A stretch of DNA of 64,000 nt, from assembly GCA_963784175.1 (NCBI GenBank), contig CAWAQJ010000019.1, forward strand, positions 124,001 through 188,000. Direction: 5' to 3'. Numbering within the stretch: the first letter of the stretch is position 1; every line of letters begins with the position of its first letter. The notes beneath the pieces were generated by a model. That model did no database searches, had not been told where the DNA came from, and saw only the letters and a list, made by a program, of their open reading frames with translations. The stretch comes from JAIBJN01 sp963784175 (GTDB lineage: Bacteria > Actinomycetota > Thermoleophilia > Gaiellales > Gaiellaceae). Positions 25,572 through 35,700 of this stretch are shown in pieces. The translations under genes and the position numbers were made by a program.

Positions 25572-26705
25572 ATGAGTGAGCCCCAGGAACTTGCGCTCGA
25601 CTTCAAGGCAACACCCTTCGTTCCCCGGTACGCCGACCAGGTGAAGGAGTGGGTCGAGGGTTACGGCTACGGAGCTCCGGTCACGGTCTCGAATTCGGAT
25701 GACGAGTACCGGGCCGTTCGCGAGGGCGTCGCGGTAATGGATTTCTCGATGCTCTACAAGTTCGACGTCGTAGGGTCGGGCGCCCTGGAGATCGTCAACC
25801 GTCTCATCGCCCGCGATCTCCGCTCGCTCCCGCCGGGCCGCATCGTCTACGGCCCGATCGTGGAGGAGAACGGGATGATGGTCGACGACTGCACCACGAT
25901 CACCTTCTCGCCCGACTTCGTACGCGTGACAGGCGGAACCGAGCGCGACGAGGAGCTATTGCGCGAGCTCGCGGCCGGCACGGAGGTAAGGATCACGGAA
26001 CGCCGGGCCGAGATCGGCCACTTGGCCATCCAGGGCCCAAGCAGCCGGGAGCTTCTCCAGGCCCTGACCGATGAAGACGTTTCGAACGAAGCTTTCCCGT
26101 ACTACACGTACAAGCCCAACCTCGAGCTTTCCGGCATCCCGACGCATGTGAACCGCATGGGTTTCACTGCCGAACTGGGCTACGAGCTCTGGGTGGACGC
26201 CGACCGAGCGCTCGACCTCTGGGACGCTCTCTTCGCGGCCGGCGAGCCGTTCGGACTCATTCAGATCGGCGCCAACGCGGTGATGATGGTCAGGATCGAA
26301 GCCGGCTTGATCATGGGTGAGGGCCTCGAGTATGACTCGACCGTCTCGCCGTTTGAGTGCGGCCTTGGCTGGGCGATCGACTTCGAGAAGGGCGACTTCC
26401 GTGGCCGCGAAGCGCTCATCGCGCTGAAGGACAGTGCTCCAAACCTACTTGTGACTGTCCGCCTCGCAGGTGGCGACGATGCTGCAACCGGGGCGCCGCT
26501 GGAGCACGCGGGCGAGCGGATCGGCCACGTGACGATGAGCATGCCGTCCCCCTACACCGGGGCGACACTCGGGCTCGCTCGCGTCAAACGCGAGCATGCG
26601 GCGCCAGGCACGAGCGTCGTCGCCCACCTCGACGACGGCCAAATCGAGGGGGAGATCGTCCGGATGCCTGTCTACGACCCGGAGCGGAGTCGCGTCCGGA
26701 GCTGA
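25572..26705 (+). CDS. GcvT-like aminomethyltransferase (THF-dependent demethylase partner)
   Basis: 377 residues with a GGAGGATCGG Shine-Dalgarno region before the ATG. The GcvT fold is shown by VMDFSMLYKFDVVGSGA, GRIVYGPIVEENGMMVDDC, IGHLAIQGPSSRELLQ, MGFTAELGYELWVD and VSPFECGLGWAIDFEKGDFRG. In this family the folate-binding pocket takes a one-carbon unit to make methylene-tetrahydrofolate. Here it follows an N-methylamine dehydrogenase instead of glycine-cleavage genes, so I infer that it captures the formaldehyde equivalent released by demethylation. It is paralogous to the C-terminal half of the flavoprotein at the window start, where both functions are fused. Confidence 0.87.
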   Translation: MSEPQELALDFKATPFVPRYADQVKEWVEGYGYGAPVTVSNSDDEYRAVREGVAVMDFSMLYKFDVVGSGALEIVNRLIARDLRSLPPGRIVYGPIVEENGMMVDDCTTITFSPDFVRVTGGTERDEELLRELAAGTEVRITERRAEIGHLAIQGPSSRELLQALTDEDVSNEAFPYYTYKPNLELSGIPTHVNRMGFTAELGYELWVDADRALDLWDALFAAGEPFGLIQIGANAVMMVRIEAGLIMGEGLEYDSTVSPFECGLGWAIDFEKGDFRGREALIALKDSAPNLLVTVRLAGGDDAATGAPLEHAGERIGHVTMSMPSPYTGATLGLARVKREHAAPGTSVVAHLDDGQIEGEIVRMPVYDPERSRVRS

Positions 26706-26831
26706 GGGCGCGAATGGATCGCCGAGCTCCGCCACGAGGGCCATGAGTCACCGAAGACCCCTCGGGCACGCCGCTCGTCAGGCTTGAGGCGCGATCCGGC
26801 CTTCGCCTGACGGGCCTTCGCGCGAGAGCTT

Positions 26832-27758
26832 TCAGAGCCCGACAGCCGACGGCGGGCACCAGGTCGAGCGAAGCGCGTCGCGGTCCCAGCCGGCGAGTAG
26901 GGCGCCGGCGTCGTAGGCGCTCTGGAGGAAGTCGAGCAGAGTCTGGCGCGGGTCGTCCGAGGTTCGCACCTCCTCATATGGGAGAAGCGCGAAGTGGCTC
27001 TCACCGTACGGCTGCTGCCAGCTCGCTGCGTCCGGGCGGAGTCGCTGCTCCGCCAGGCCGGCGGGCTCGGGCGCGGTGTAGGAGTAGAACGTCGGTTCCC
27101 GCACATTCTGGTCTCCGGGCCAGAATCCGAAGCTGATGAGCTCGTGCGAGTAGGCCTCGCGCGTGACTGGATCGGCGTTCGGATTCTCGGGCGCGCGTGC
27201 GTCCGAGAAGCGGGTCACGGCGAGATCGAAACCGTGCCAGAAGAGGTGCACGGGGCTCGACTTGCCGCAGAACCAGCCCGCGAACTCCTGGAAGGTCCAG
27301 TCGACCCAGCGAAGCGCCTGCCAGAAGCGCTCGACTGCCTCGCGGTCGTACGAGGCATGCTCGGTGTCCTCGGCGAACGGGGTCGTCATCGGAAGTCCGT
27401 ACGGCTTGGCCTCGATCTCGACTTCGATGCCGACGTTCCGTAGGGAGGCGAAGAGGTTGTCGTGGAACGCGGCGACGGAGAGCCCGTCTTCGAGTGCGAA
27501 CGATTCGGTATCTCCCCGGCTGGTGTGCACGACGAGCTTGTGGCCGAGGAAGTCGAAGAGGACGTCGAAGTCGCCGTTCGGGGAGCGAAGACGCCGCGTC
27601 GTCAGACCACGGGTGTCGACGTAAAGCGTCGCATTCCACCAGTGGTTTTGAGGAGCTGTTGAAGCCAGGCGAACCTTGCCCACGATCTGCGTCCACAGAT
27701 GGAGAGTGCTCTTGGTCGGCTCCCAGGGCTCGAACGGGAGCTCAGGAAGATCGCTCAC
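26832..27758 (-). CDS. DUF5996-family protein
   Basis: 308 residues from a GTG at 27758 (SDLPELPFEPWEPTKSTLHLWTQ). The family is recognised from LPELPFEPW, WTQIVGKVRLA, QNHWWNATLYVDTRGLTT and VHLFWHGFDLAVTRFS, with ESHFALLPYEEVRT near the end. Many conserved Trp and His residues suggest an enzyme or cofactor-binding role, but no function is established for the family. No signal peptide or membrane segment is seen. An in-frame upstream extension of about 130 codons is very basic and looks like non-coding read-through, so it is left out. Confidence 0.82.
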   Translation of the reverse strand: MSDLPELPFEPWEPTKSTLHLWTQIVGKVRLASTAPQNHWWNATLYVDTRGLTTRRLRSPNGDFDVLFDFLGHKLVVHTSRGDTESFALEDGLSVAAFHDNLFASLRNVGIEVEIEAKPYGLPMTTPFAEDTEHASYDREAVERFWQALRWVDWTFQEFAGWFCGKSSPVHLFWHGFDLAVTRFSDARAPENPNADPVTREAYSHELISFGFWPGDQNVREPTFYSYTAPEPAGLAEQRLRPDAASWQQPYGESHFALLPYEEVRTSDDPRQTLLDFLQSAYDAGALLAGWDRDALRSTWCPPSAVGL

Positions 27759-28059
27759 GTCACGTTCTCTGAGCTCGGGCAAGTCCCGCAACCGTAGCCG
27801 TCGCAGGCGCGAGCCCGCAGGCACGATTTCGACCAAGCGGCAAGCGAGTCGTCGAAATCTGGTGAACGGTCGTGACCGCTGTTGCATTTCGTGGAGGAAG
27901 GCGTAGAGTCGTGCGGCCCGTACGAAGCAGCCGCTTGCTGCCGCTATGAGGTACGGGGCCTGAGCGCGCAGCCGGTCGCAGCGGCGCACCCAACGATCGG
28001 AGCCGAAATGGACACCGCCCAGTCGCCTGCCGACACGACGGAGGGTACGGCGCGCGCTC
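27759..28059. promoter_or_regulatory. 301-bp divergent intergenic region with a 12-bp palindrome and weak promoter
   Basis: No convincing gene is present. On the plus strand TTGCAT (27882-27887) and TAGAGT (27904-27909) are 16 bp apart and could serve the epoxide hydrolase operon. The perfect inverted repeat CGGTC-GT-GACCG (27867-27878) lies just upstream of the -35 element and could be an operator. The evidence is weak. Confidence 0.3.
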
Positions 28060-29271
28060 ATGAGTAGCACCGTCGAGACTGCCTCCGAGATCCGCCTCTT
28101 CGACGTCGACGTTCCCGACGAAGCCCTCGAGGATCTCCGTCGACGCATCGCGGCGACGCAGTGGCCCGAGAGGGAGACCGTCGCCGATCAGTCGCAGGGC
28201 GTGCCGCTCGCGACGATGCAGAAGCTCGCGCGCTACTGGGAGACCGAGTACGACTGGCGCGCGTGCGAGGCGAGGCTGAATGCCCTCCCGCAGTTCACGA
28301 CCGAGATCGACGGACTCGACATCCACTTCATCCACGTCCGTTCGCAGTACGACGACGCGCTGCCGCTCGTCGTGAACCACGGCTGGCCCGGCTCGATCGT
28401 CGAGCAGTTGAAGATCATCGAGCCGCTCACCGATCCCACGGCACACGGTGGGAGCGCAGCGGACGCCTTCCATGTGGTGATCCCGTCGATGCCGGGCTAC
28501 GGGTTCTCGGGCAAGCCCGCGAGCACCGGCTGGGGCCCCGAGCGCATGGGCCGAGCGTGGGCGGAGCTGATGCACCGTCTCGGCTACGACCGGTACGTCG
28601 CCCAGGGTGGGGACTGGGGTGCGTTCGTCGTCGACCAGATGGGCTTGCAGGCTCCCGAGGGGCTGCTCGCCATCCACAGCAACATGCCCGCCACCGTCCC
28701 GGCCGCCGTGGACGAGGCTCTCCAGGCCGGCGACCCGCCGCCTGCCGATCTCTCGGCTGAGGAACGACGGGCCTACGAGCAGCTGGAGAGGACGTTCAAG
28801 CAGGTCGACTACGCCAGGTTCATGGCGGCGCGGCCGCAGACCCTCTACGGCATCGCGGACTCACCCGTCGGCCTGGCGGCGTGGCTCCTCGACCACAACG
28901 ACGCCGACGGCCAGCCGGCCGCGGCGATCGCCTCGGCTCTGGATAGGACGACGAGTACCACGGGAGAGCTGACGCGCGACGAGATCCTCGACAACATCAC
29001 GCTCTACTGGCTGACGAACACCGGGGTCTCCGCGTCCCGCCTCTACTGGGAGTACAAGGGCGGCTTCTTCAACGCGAAGGGCGTCTCCATCCCCGTGGCC
29101 GTGACCGTCTTCCCCGGCGAGCAGTACCAGGCGCCGCGGAGCTGGGCCGAGGAGGCGTACCCCAAGCTCATCTACTTCAACGAGGTCGACAAGGGCGGTC
29201 ACTTCGCCGCGTGGGAGCAGCCGCAGCTGTTCTCACAGGAGATCCGAGCGGCTTTCCGGTCACTGCGCTAA
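28060..29271 (+). CDS. Epoxide hydrolase (EHN-type alpha/beta hydrolase), first of a tandem pair
   Basis: 403 residues. The N-terminal EHN domain (about residues 10-115: FDVDVPDEALEDLRRRIAATQWP to LPQFTTEIDGLDIHFIHVRS) wraps the alpha/beta-hydrolase core, as in microsomal-type epoxide hydrolases. The oxyanion motif is NHGWPGS, the nucleophile Asp is in QGGDWGAFV, a cap-domain Tyr is expected in the helical insert, and the catalytic His is in GGHFAAWEQP. It hydrolyses epoxides to diols, soluble and without a signal peptide. A paralogue follows 13 bp downstream and a thioredoxin-like gene comes after that. Confidence 0.92.
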   Translation: MSSTVETASEIRLFDVDVPDEALEDLRRRIAATQWPERETVADQSQGVPLATMQKLARYWETEYDWRACEARLNALPQFTTEIDGLDIHFIHVRSQYDDALPLVVNHGWPGSIVEQLKIIEPLTDPTAHGGSAADAFHVVIPSMPGYGFSGKPASTGWGPERMGRAWAELMHRLGYDRYVAQGGDWGAFVVDQMGLQAPEGLLAIHSNMPATVPAAVDEALQAGDPPPADLSAEERRAYEQLERTFKQVDYARFMAARPQTLYGIADSPVGLAAWLLDHNDADGQPAAAIASALDRTTSTTGELTRDEILDNITLYWLTNTGVSASRLYWEYKGGFFNAKGVSIPVAVTVFPGEQYQAPRSWAEEAYPKLIYFNEVDKGGHFAAWEQPQLFSQEIRAAFRSLR

Positions 29272-29284
29272 CAAGGAGGTCGTC

Positions 29285-30478
29285 ATGAGCACCGTCGAGA
29301 CCGCCACCGATATCCGCCCATTCCAGTTCGAGCCTCCAGAGGAGCAGCTAGACGACCTGCGCCGGCGCATCGCGGCGACGCGCTGGCCCACCAAGGAGCT
29401 GGTCCCGGACCGGTCGCAGGGCGTCCAGCTCGCGACGACCCGGGCGCTCGCGGACTACTGGGCGAACGAGTACGACTTCGGGCGCTTGGAGGCGCGGCTG
29501 AACGAGCTGCCGCAGTTCACGACCCAGATCGACGGGGTGGACATCCACTTCATCCACGTGAAGTCACAACACGAGAACGCGTTGCCGCTGATCATGACGC
29601 ACGGCTGGCCCGGCTCGGTGATCGAGCTGCTCGAGACCATCGGCCCGCTGACCGACCCGACCGCGCACGGTGGGCAGGCGGAGGACGCGTTCGACCTCGT
29701 GCTGCCGTCCCTGCCCGGCTACGGCTTCTCCGGCGAGCCCGCCGAGCTCGGCTGGAACGCCGGCCGCGTCGCGCAGGCCTGGGCGGAGCTGATGCACCGA
29801 CTCGGCTACACCCGCTATGTCGCCCAGGGCGGCGACGTAGGCGCCCTCGTCACCGACATCATGGGACGGCAGGCGCCCGAGGGGCTGCTCGGTATCCACA
29901 TGAACCTGCTCGTGACGGTGCTGGCCGGCCCCCAGCCGGCGGAGTCCGAGCAGGAACGCGCGGCGTCAGACCAGTTCGCGACATTCAGGGAGAGCGGCTT
30001 CGGCTACTTCCTGGAGATGGCCACGCGGCCGCAGACGATCGGCTACGCCCTGCTGGATTCGCCCGTCGCCCTGGCCGCCTGGCTGCTCGACCACGACACG
30101 GACAGCTACTACAAGATCGCCCACGCCTTCGTCGACGGGGAGCCGGCCGGCAATCTCAGCCGCGACCAGATCGTGGACAACATCACGCTGTACTGGCTGA
30201 CGGGCACCGGCGCTTCTGCGGCCCGGTCGTACTGGGAGGACGGACTCGCCCTGGCTCAAGCACTCGCGTCCGGCCATGCTCCTCCGGAGGTCTCGCTCCC
30301 GGTCGGCTTCACCACGTTCCCCGGCGAGATCTGGCGGACTCCGCGCAGCTGGGTCGAGAACTCGTACCCCAACGTCAGCTACTTCAACGAGGTCGACCGG
30401 GGCGGGCACTTCGCCGCCTGGGAAGAGCCGGACCTCTTCTCCGAGGAGGTGAGAGCTGCATTCACGTCACTGCGTTGA
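29285..30478 (+). CDS. Epoxide hydrolase (EHN-type), second of a tandem pair
   Basis: 397 residues with AAGGAGG 5 nt before the ATG. It is collinear with the preceding gene over its whole length, indicating local duplication: FQFEPPEEQLDDLRRRIAAT, MTHGWPGSVIEL, the nucleophile in QGGDVGALV, and the catalytic His in GGHFAAWEEP. The residue after the nucleophile is Val instead of Trp, and the cap region (residues about 225-300) differs in length and content, so substrate preference has probably diverged. It acts in the cytoplasm on epoxides. Confidence 0.92.
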   Translation: MSTVETATDIRPFQFEPPEEQLDDLRRRIAATRWPTKELVPDRSQGVQLATTRALADYWANEYDFGRLEARLNELPQFTTQIDGVDIHFIHVKSQHENALPLIMTHGWPGSVIELLETIGPLTDPTAHGGQAEDAFDLVLPSLPGYGFSGEPAELGWNAGRVAQAWAELMHRLGYTRYVAQGGDVGALVTDIMGRQAPEGLLGIHMNLLVTVLAGPQPAESEQERAASDQFATFRESGFGYFLEMATRPQTIGYALLDSPVALAAWLLDHDTDSYYKIAHAFVDGEPAGNLSRDQIVDNITLYWLTGTGASAARSYWEDGLALAQALASGHAPPEVSLPVGFTTFPGEIWRTPRSWVENSYPNVSYFNEVDRGGHFAAWEEPDLFSEEVRAAFTSLR

Positions 30479-30507
30479 TCGCAGCTCGTCATGAGGAGGC
30501 TCGCTAG

Positions 30508-31461
30508 ATGACCCTCTTCGCGAAGGTTCACATGCCGCAGCTCGACGGGGCGACCGAGTGGCTCAACTCCGAGCCGCTCGACCCCGCCGGGCTGCGCGGC
30601 AGCGTCGTCCTCGTGAACTTCTGGACGCTCACCTGCATCAACTGGCTGCGCCAGGAGCCGTACGTCCGCGCGTGGTCGCAGGCCTACCGAGACGACGGGC
30701 TGGTCGTGATCGGAGCCCACACGCCGGAGTTCTCGTTCGAGCACGAGGTCGAGCTCGTGCGCCGGGCGGTAGAGGAGCGGGAGATCGACTACCCCGTCGC
30801 GGTCGACAACGACTACGGGATCTGGGGCGCCTTCGACAACAACTACTGGCCGGCGCTCTATTTCGTCGACAGGGAGGGGATCATCCGCGACCAGCACTTC
30901 GGCGAAGGGCGCTACGAGGAGTCGGAGCGCGTGCTCCAGGACCTGCTGGGCATCGAGCGCGAGCCCGTCCCGGTCGTGGGCGTCGGCGTGGAGGCCGAGG
31001 CCGACTGGGATCACCTGGGCACGCCTGAGACGTACCTCGGCTACGGGCGCGGCGAGCGCTTCGCATCCCCGGACGGGGCCGCGCCCAACGAAGCCCGCGT
31101 CTACGAGATCCCCGAGCGCCTGCGCTCCGGCCACTGGGCGCTCGGGGGTGCGTGGACGGTCGGGCGTGAGAACGTCGCGCTCGACCAGCCGGGCGGGAGC
31201 ATCGCCTTCCGGTTCGAGGCGCGCGACGCGCATCTCGTGCTCTCTCCCGGAGCCCACTCGCCGATTCCCTTCCGCGTGCTCGTCGACGGCGAGCCTCCCG
31301 GTGCCTCACACGGCGTCGACGTCGGCAAGGACGGGAGCGGGAAGCTCGATTACGGTCGCATGTACCAGCTCGTGCGCGCACAAGACGAGGTACGCGAGCG
31401 GACTCTGGAGATCACGTTCCTCGAGGCCGGCGCCGAGGCGTACGCCTTCACGTTCGGGTAG
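30508..31461 (+). CDS. Thioredoxin-fold protein (DipZ C-terminal/TlpA-like) with CxxW instead of CxxC
   Basis: 317 residues. The thioredoxin-like domain (about 20-150) has FWTLTCINWLRQEPYVRAW, in which the second redox Cys is Trp. VVIGAHTPEFSFEHE and YWPALYFVDREGIIRDQHFGEG are typical of the soluble domain of DipZ/redoxin proteins. The C-terminal half (about 165-317) is the beta-sandwich common to DipZ tails (ETYLGYGRGERF). No signal peptide is seen. With one Cys it cannot form the usual disulfide and may act as a monothiol peroxidase or reductase. It is probably in the operon with the epoxide hydrolases (29-bp gap, AGGAGG). Confidence 0.8.
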   Translation: MTLFAKVHMPQLDGATEWLNSEPLDPAGLRGSVVLVNFWTLTCINWLRQEPYVRAWSQAYRDDGLVVIGAHTPEFSFEHEVELVRRAVEEREIDYPVAVDNDYGIWGAFDNNYWPALYFVDREGIIRDQHFGEGRYEESERVLQDLLGIEREPVPVVGVGVEAEADWDHLGTPETYLGYGRGERFASPDGAAPNEARVYEIPERLRSGHWALGGAWTVGRENVALDQPGGSIAFRFEARDAHLVLSPGAHSPIPFRVLVDGEPPGASHGVDVGKDGSGKLDYGRMYQLVRAQDEVRERTLEITFLEAGAEAYAFTFG

Positions 31462-31493
31462 ACGCACCAGGCCGGGCCGGAACTACCTCGGGA

Positions 31494-32645
31494 CTACGAG
31501 GTGAGCAACGAGCGCGACTCCGTCCGGGCCTCCTGCCACCGCACGAGCTCGTACGTGTGCAACGCCACCCAGACGGCGGTGACGAGCGCCAGCGCCGCCA
31601 GCGCCGGAACCATGGTCGCGAGGGGGAGCAGGAGCAGGAGAAGCAGCGCCGCGACGAACCGGCCGCTGCTCACCTGCCACCGCCGCACGACTCGGATGCG
31701 GATCGCGGAGTACGTGAGCAGGTAGAGCGCGCTTCCGCCGCAGAGCGCGAACGCGACGACGGCGTCGAGCTCGTCCCCGACGTGCGCGACGATGTTCTTC
31801 ATCGCGAACGCGAAGAGGACGATCCCGACGATCATCGGAAAGTGCAGGTACGTGTACGCGTCGCGGGCGAAAGCGATGCGTTCCGGCCCCTGAGCGTCGA
31901 GGAGGATGCGTTCGCCGCGGATGGCGAAGAAGTCGAAGTACGCGAGCCAGAACGAGGTGGCGACGAGAAGCCCGAGGATCGCCGCCACGACCTCGCCCAG
32001 CCCAATGCCGATCCCCGTCGCGCCGATCCCGATGGAAATGAACGCCTCGCCGAGCGCGATGATCACCACCAGGCCGTAGCGCTCCGCGAGGTGCGACGGG
32101 TGCACCAGCCAGCCCCTCGATCCACTCAGCGCGGCGCCGAAGTACGCGCACACGAGCGCAGCGATCCAGAGCCACGTGCGCGCGCCGTCCATAAAGCCTG
32201 CGAGCAGGATCAGGGTCGCGCCCAGCAGGGACCAGGGCGCCAGCCGGAGCACGGCGCCTAGCAGCTCGGGGTTCCCGCGACCCGCGAGGGCATAGAGCGC
32301 TGCGTGCATCGCGCAGACGACGAGGAAGGCAGCGCCGAAGAGCACGCCCTCGTCTTCGAAGACACCCGGAACCACGAGCGCGGCGATGAACATCGCGATG
32401 AGCGCCACGAGCAGCGCGGCGCCGACGACGCCCTCCTCGGGGTCGACGATATTCGTCAACCAGGCGTATGCCGCCCAGGCCCACCAGAGCGCAGCAAGGA
32501 CGAGCACACCGCGGCCGATCCCGGCGAACGTCGGGTCGTCGGCGAGCAGGGTCGCGACCTGCGTGAACGCGAAGACGAAGACGAGGTCGAAGAAGAGCTC
32601 GCGCGGCGTGACACGGTGCTCGTGCTCGACAGCCGCGATGCTCAT
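31494..32645 (-). CDS. Low temperature requirement protein A (LtrA)
   Basis: 383 residues and about 10 membrane segments. The family signature TPRELFFDLVFVFAFTQVATLL is at residues 13-34, WWAWAAYAWLTN follows, and AERYGLVVIIALGEAFISIG lies mid-protein. LtrA was first linked to growth at low temperature in Listeria; its transport or signalling activity is not established. It sits at the cytoplasmic membrane. The start at ATG 32645 matches the family N-terminus. It is divergent from the secreted GH15 gene, with 58 bp between starts. Confidence 0.92.
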   Translation of the reverse strand: MSIAAVEHEHRVTPRELFFDLVFVFAFTQVATLLADDPTFAGIGRGVLVLAALWWAWAAYAWLTNIVDPEEGVVGAALLVALIAMFIAALVVPGVFEDEGVLFGAAFLVVCAMHAALYALAGRGNPELLGAVLRLAPWSLLGATLILLAGFMDGARTWLWIAALVCAYFGAALSGSRGWLVHPSHLAERYGLVVIIALGEAFISIGIGATGIGIGLGEVVAAILGLLVATSFWLAYFDFFAIRGERILLDAQGPERIAFARDAYTYLHFPMIVGIVLFAFAMKNIVAHVGDELDAVVAFALCGGSALYLLTYSAIRIRVVRRWQVSSGRFVAALLLLLLLPLATMVPALAALALVTAVWVALHTYELVRWQEARTESRSLLTS

Positions 32646-32703
32646 CTCGCGCGACCTTACCGGCCCGACGCCGGGCAGTTGCCACGTCTATGCTGACCGC
32701 GCA

Positions 32704-35700
32704 ATGGGGAGCGGGACGAGGCTGGGCAAGCGCCGTGCGGTGTTGCTCGCGCTGGCAGGGGTCGCACTCTTCCTGCTGCCCGCGGCGACGGCCTCCCACA
32801 CGCCCAACCCGACGGCGGTCACGATCGCCGGCTCGTTGCAGTCCGAAGCCGGGTGCCCCGGAGACTGGGATCCCGCCTGCGCCGCAACGCATCTCGCCTA
32901 CGACGCCGGCGACGACGTCTGGCAGGGCACCTTCCTGCTGCCCGCCGCGAGCTATGAGTACAAGGCCGCGCTGAATGACGCCTGGACCGAGAACTACGGC
33001 CTTCACGCCCAGCAGGACGGCGCCAACATCCCGCTCGCGCTGCCCGCGCCGGCGAGCGTCAAGTTCTACTACGACCACAAGAGCCACTGGGTGACGGACA
33101 ACAAGACCTCCGTGATCGCCGTCGCGCCGGGAAGCTTCCAGTCCGAGCTCGGCTGCCCCGGAGACTGGGATCCGGGCTGTCTCCGCTCCTGGCTTCAGGA
33201 TCCGGACGGCAACGGGATCTACTCCTTCGTGACGTCGGCGCTCCCCCAGGGCTCGTACGAGGCGAAGGTGGCGATCAACGAGGCCTGGGACGAAAACTAC
33301 GGCCAGGGCGGCGTCCCGGGCGGGGCAAACATCGCGTTCACGGTCCCGGTCGACAACGCAACGGTCACGTTCACCTACGACGCAACCTCGCACGTCCTCA
33401 CGATCGTCGCCGAGATCCCCCCGGGCGCCCCGGACGGCCCGGGCGCGCTCTCGCACTTCGGCCTCGCGCGCAAGGACTGCCTCGGCACCGCCCGCAACAG
33501 GACCTCGAAGGTCTGGTACACGGTCGCGAACGGCGTCCTCAGCGACGTCTACTACCCGACGATCGACAACACCAACGCCGAGACCCTCCAGTACGTCGTC
33601 ACCGACGGCTCCACGTTCACCGACCTGCAGACGCGGGACATGACCTACACGGTGGAGTCGCATCCCGACTCCGGCGGCATGGCGTGCACTGTCATGGCGA
33701 CTGCGAGGAACGGCAAGTACCGGATCGAGACCGACTACGTGACCGATCCCGGCCGCAACACGGTGCTCATGAACGTCAAGTTCCGGCCGGCGGTTGCAGG
33801 GCTCCGGCTCTACGTTCGCTTCGACCCCACGGTGAACGGCAACGGAGGCGGAGGCACCGGGAACGGCGGCGCCGACCGGGCCGCGGTCGACGACTCGACG
33901 GGCGATCCCGTGCTCGTCTCCTTCGATCCGGTCACCGCGACGAATGCCGCGAACCGCGACTACGCGCAACCCGTCTACGCAGCGCTCGACGGCCCGTTCT
34001 CAGAGGCCACGAGCGGCTTCGTGGGCGCTGCGAGCGACGGGCTCGTCCAACTCGACGCATCCCATGCGCTGACGACGACGTACGACGAGGCAATCGGCGG
34101 GAACGTCGTCCAGACGGCGAGGGTCGAGCTCAAGGGCGACGCGAGCGGCGGCGGCAAGGCCATTCTTGCGCTCGGCTTCGGCGCTACCCAGGACGAGGCC
34201 GTCGACACGGCCGAGGGCTCGCTGGCCACCGGGTTCGCCCGAGCGCAGGCGGCCTACGTCGACGGCTGGCGACAGTACGACCGCTCGCTGACGAAGCCGC
34301 GCACCGAGCGGCTGCCGGGCATCGCGGGCGCCGACCAGAAGCGGCTCGAGGCCGAGTACTACCTGAGCGCCAATGTCATCAAGGCGTCCGAGGACAAGAC
34401 GTTCCCCGGCGCGATCGTCGCCAGCCTCGCCTCACCGTGGGGGCAGGCCGTCTCGGCCGGCGACCCGGCGAACACGTACTTCGGCTCCTACCGGGAGGTG
34501 TTCGCGCGCGATCTGTACGAGTCGTGGACGGGCCTCGTGACCGCCGGCGACCTGGCGACCGCACGCGACGCGACCCTCTTCCTCTTCGAGCGCCAGCAGC
34601 TGCCGGACGGCTCGATGCCGCGGAACAGCCTGGTCAACGGCAAGGTCGCGCCCGACTCGTTCGGGACGCAGCTCGACGAGACCGCCTACCCGATCCTGAT
34701 GGCGTACCAGCTCGGGCTCACCGACGCATCGCTCTACGCGGATCACATCAAATCGGCCGCGAACTTCGTCGCCTCGCGCGGGCCGGCGTTCGGCGTCGAG
34801 CGCTGGGAGGAGCAGAGCGGCTACTCGCCGTCGACCATCGCGGCCGAGATCGCCGGCCTCGTCGCGGCGGCGGAGATCGCACGAGCGAACGGCGACACGG
34901 CGTCGGCCGCGGTCTGGCTCGGCGTCGCGGACTCGTGGCAGAGGCAGGTCAAGGACTGGACCGTGACGACGACGGGGCCACATGCGACCCGCTACTTCAT
35001 CCGGCTCTCGAAGACGGGCGACCCGAATGCGGCGATCTCGTACAACGTCGGGAACGGCGGGCCGACGCTCGACCAGCGCGAGGTGATCGACGCCGGGTTC
35101 CTCGAGCTGGCACGGCTTGGCGAGCTCCCCGTCGGGGACACGGACATCGCCCGGTCGCTCCAGGTCGTCGACGCGACAATCAGGTCGACGACAGTGCGCG
35201 GGCCGGGCTGGCACCGCTACAACGGCGACGGCTACGGGGACCGCGCGAGCGACGGACGGCCGTGGGCGCCGAGCGGCCAGGGCACCGGTCATCTCTGGCC
35301 GGCGCTCTCCGCGGAGCGCGGCGAGCACGAGCAGGCCACCGGAAACGCGACCGGTGCGGCCTCGCTGCTCCTCGGCATGAGCCGGTTCGCCTCCGGCGTC
35401 GGCCTGATCCCCGAGCAGAACTGGGAGCTGCCCGATCTGCCACCGTCGCCCTACGGCACCGACCCAACCCTCGCCTCGATCGGCTTCGAGAACGGGGGCG
35501 CGGCGGGCTCGGCCTCGCCGCTCACCTGGTCGGCGGCCTCGTTCGTGCGGCTCGCAGGCAACCTCGCTGCGGGCCGCAACGTCGTCCTGCCGGCGGCGAC
35601 CCACTCGCGCTACGTCGCCCGAACACAGGGCCAGACGTCGCTGACCGTGACGAGCCCGGCGGACAACTCTTCCGTCAGCGCCTCGCCGGTGACCGTGACG

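Noticed and set aside
27882..28067. A 61-codon plus-strand frame before the epoxide hydrolases
   Set aside because: No ribosome site, no conserved-looking pattern, and it overlaps the hydrolase start. The region looks like promoter DNA.
27759..28148. N-terminal extension of the DUF5996 protein
   Set aside because: Highly basic, low-complexity translation running into the divergent gene; the family begins at the GTG at 27758.
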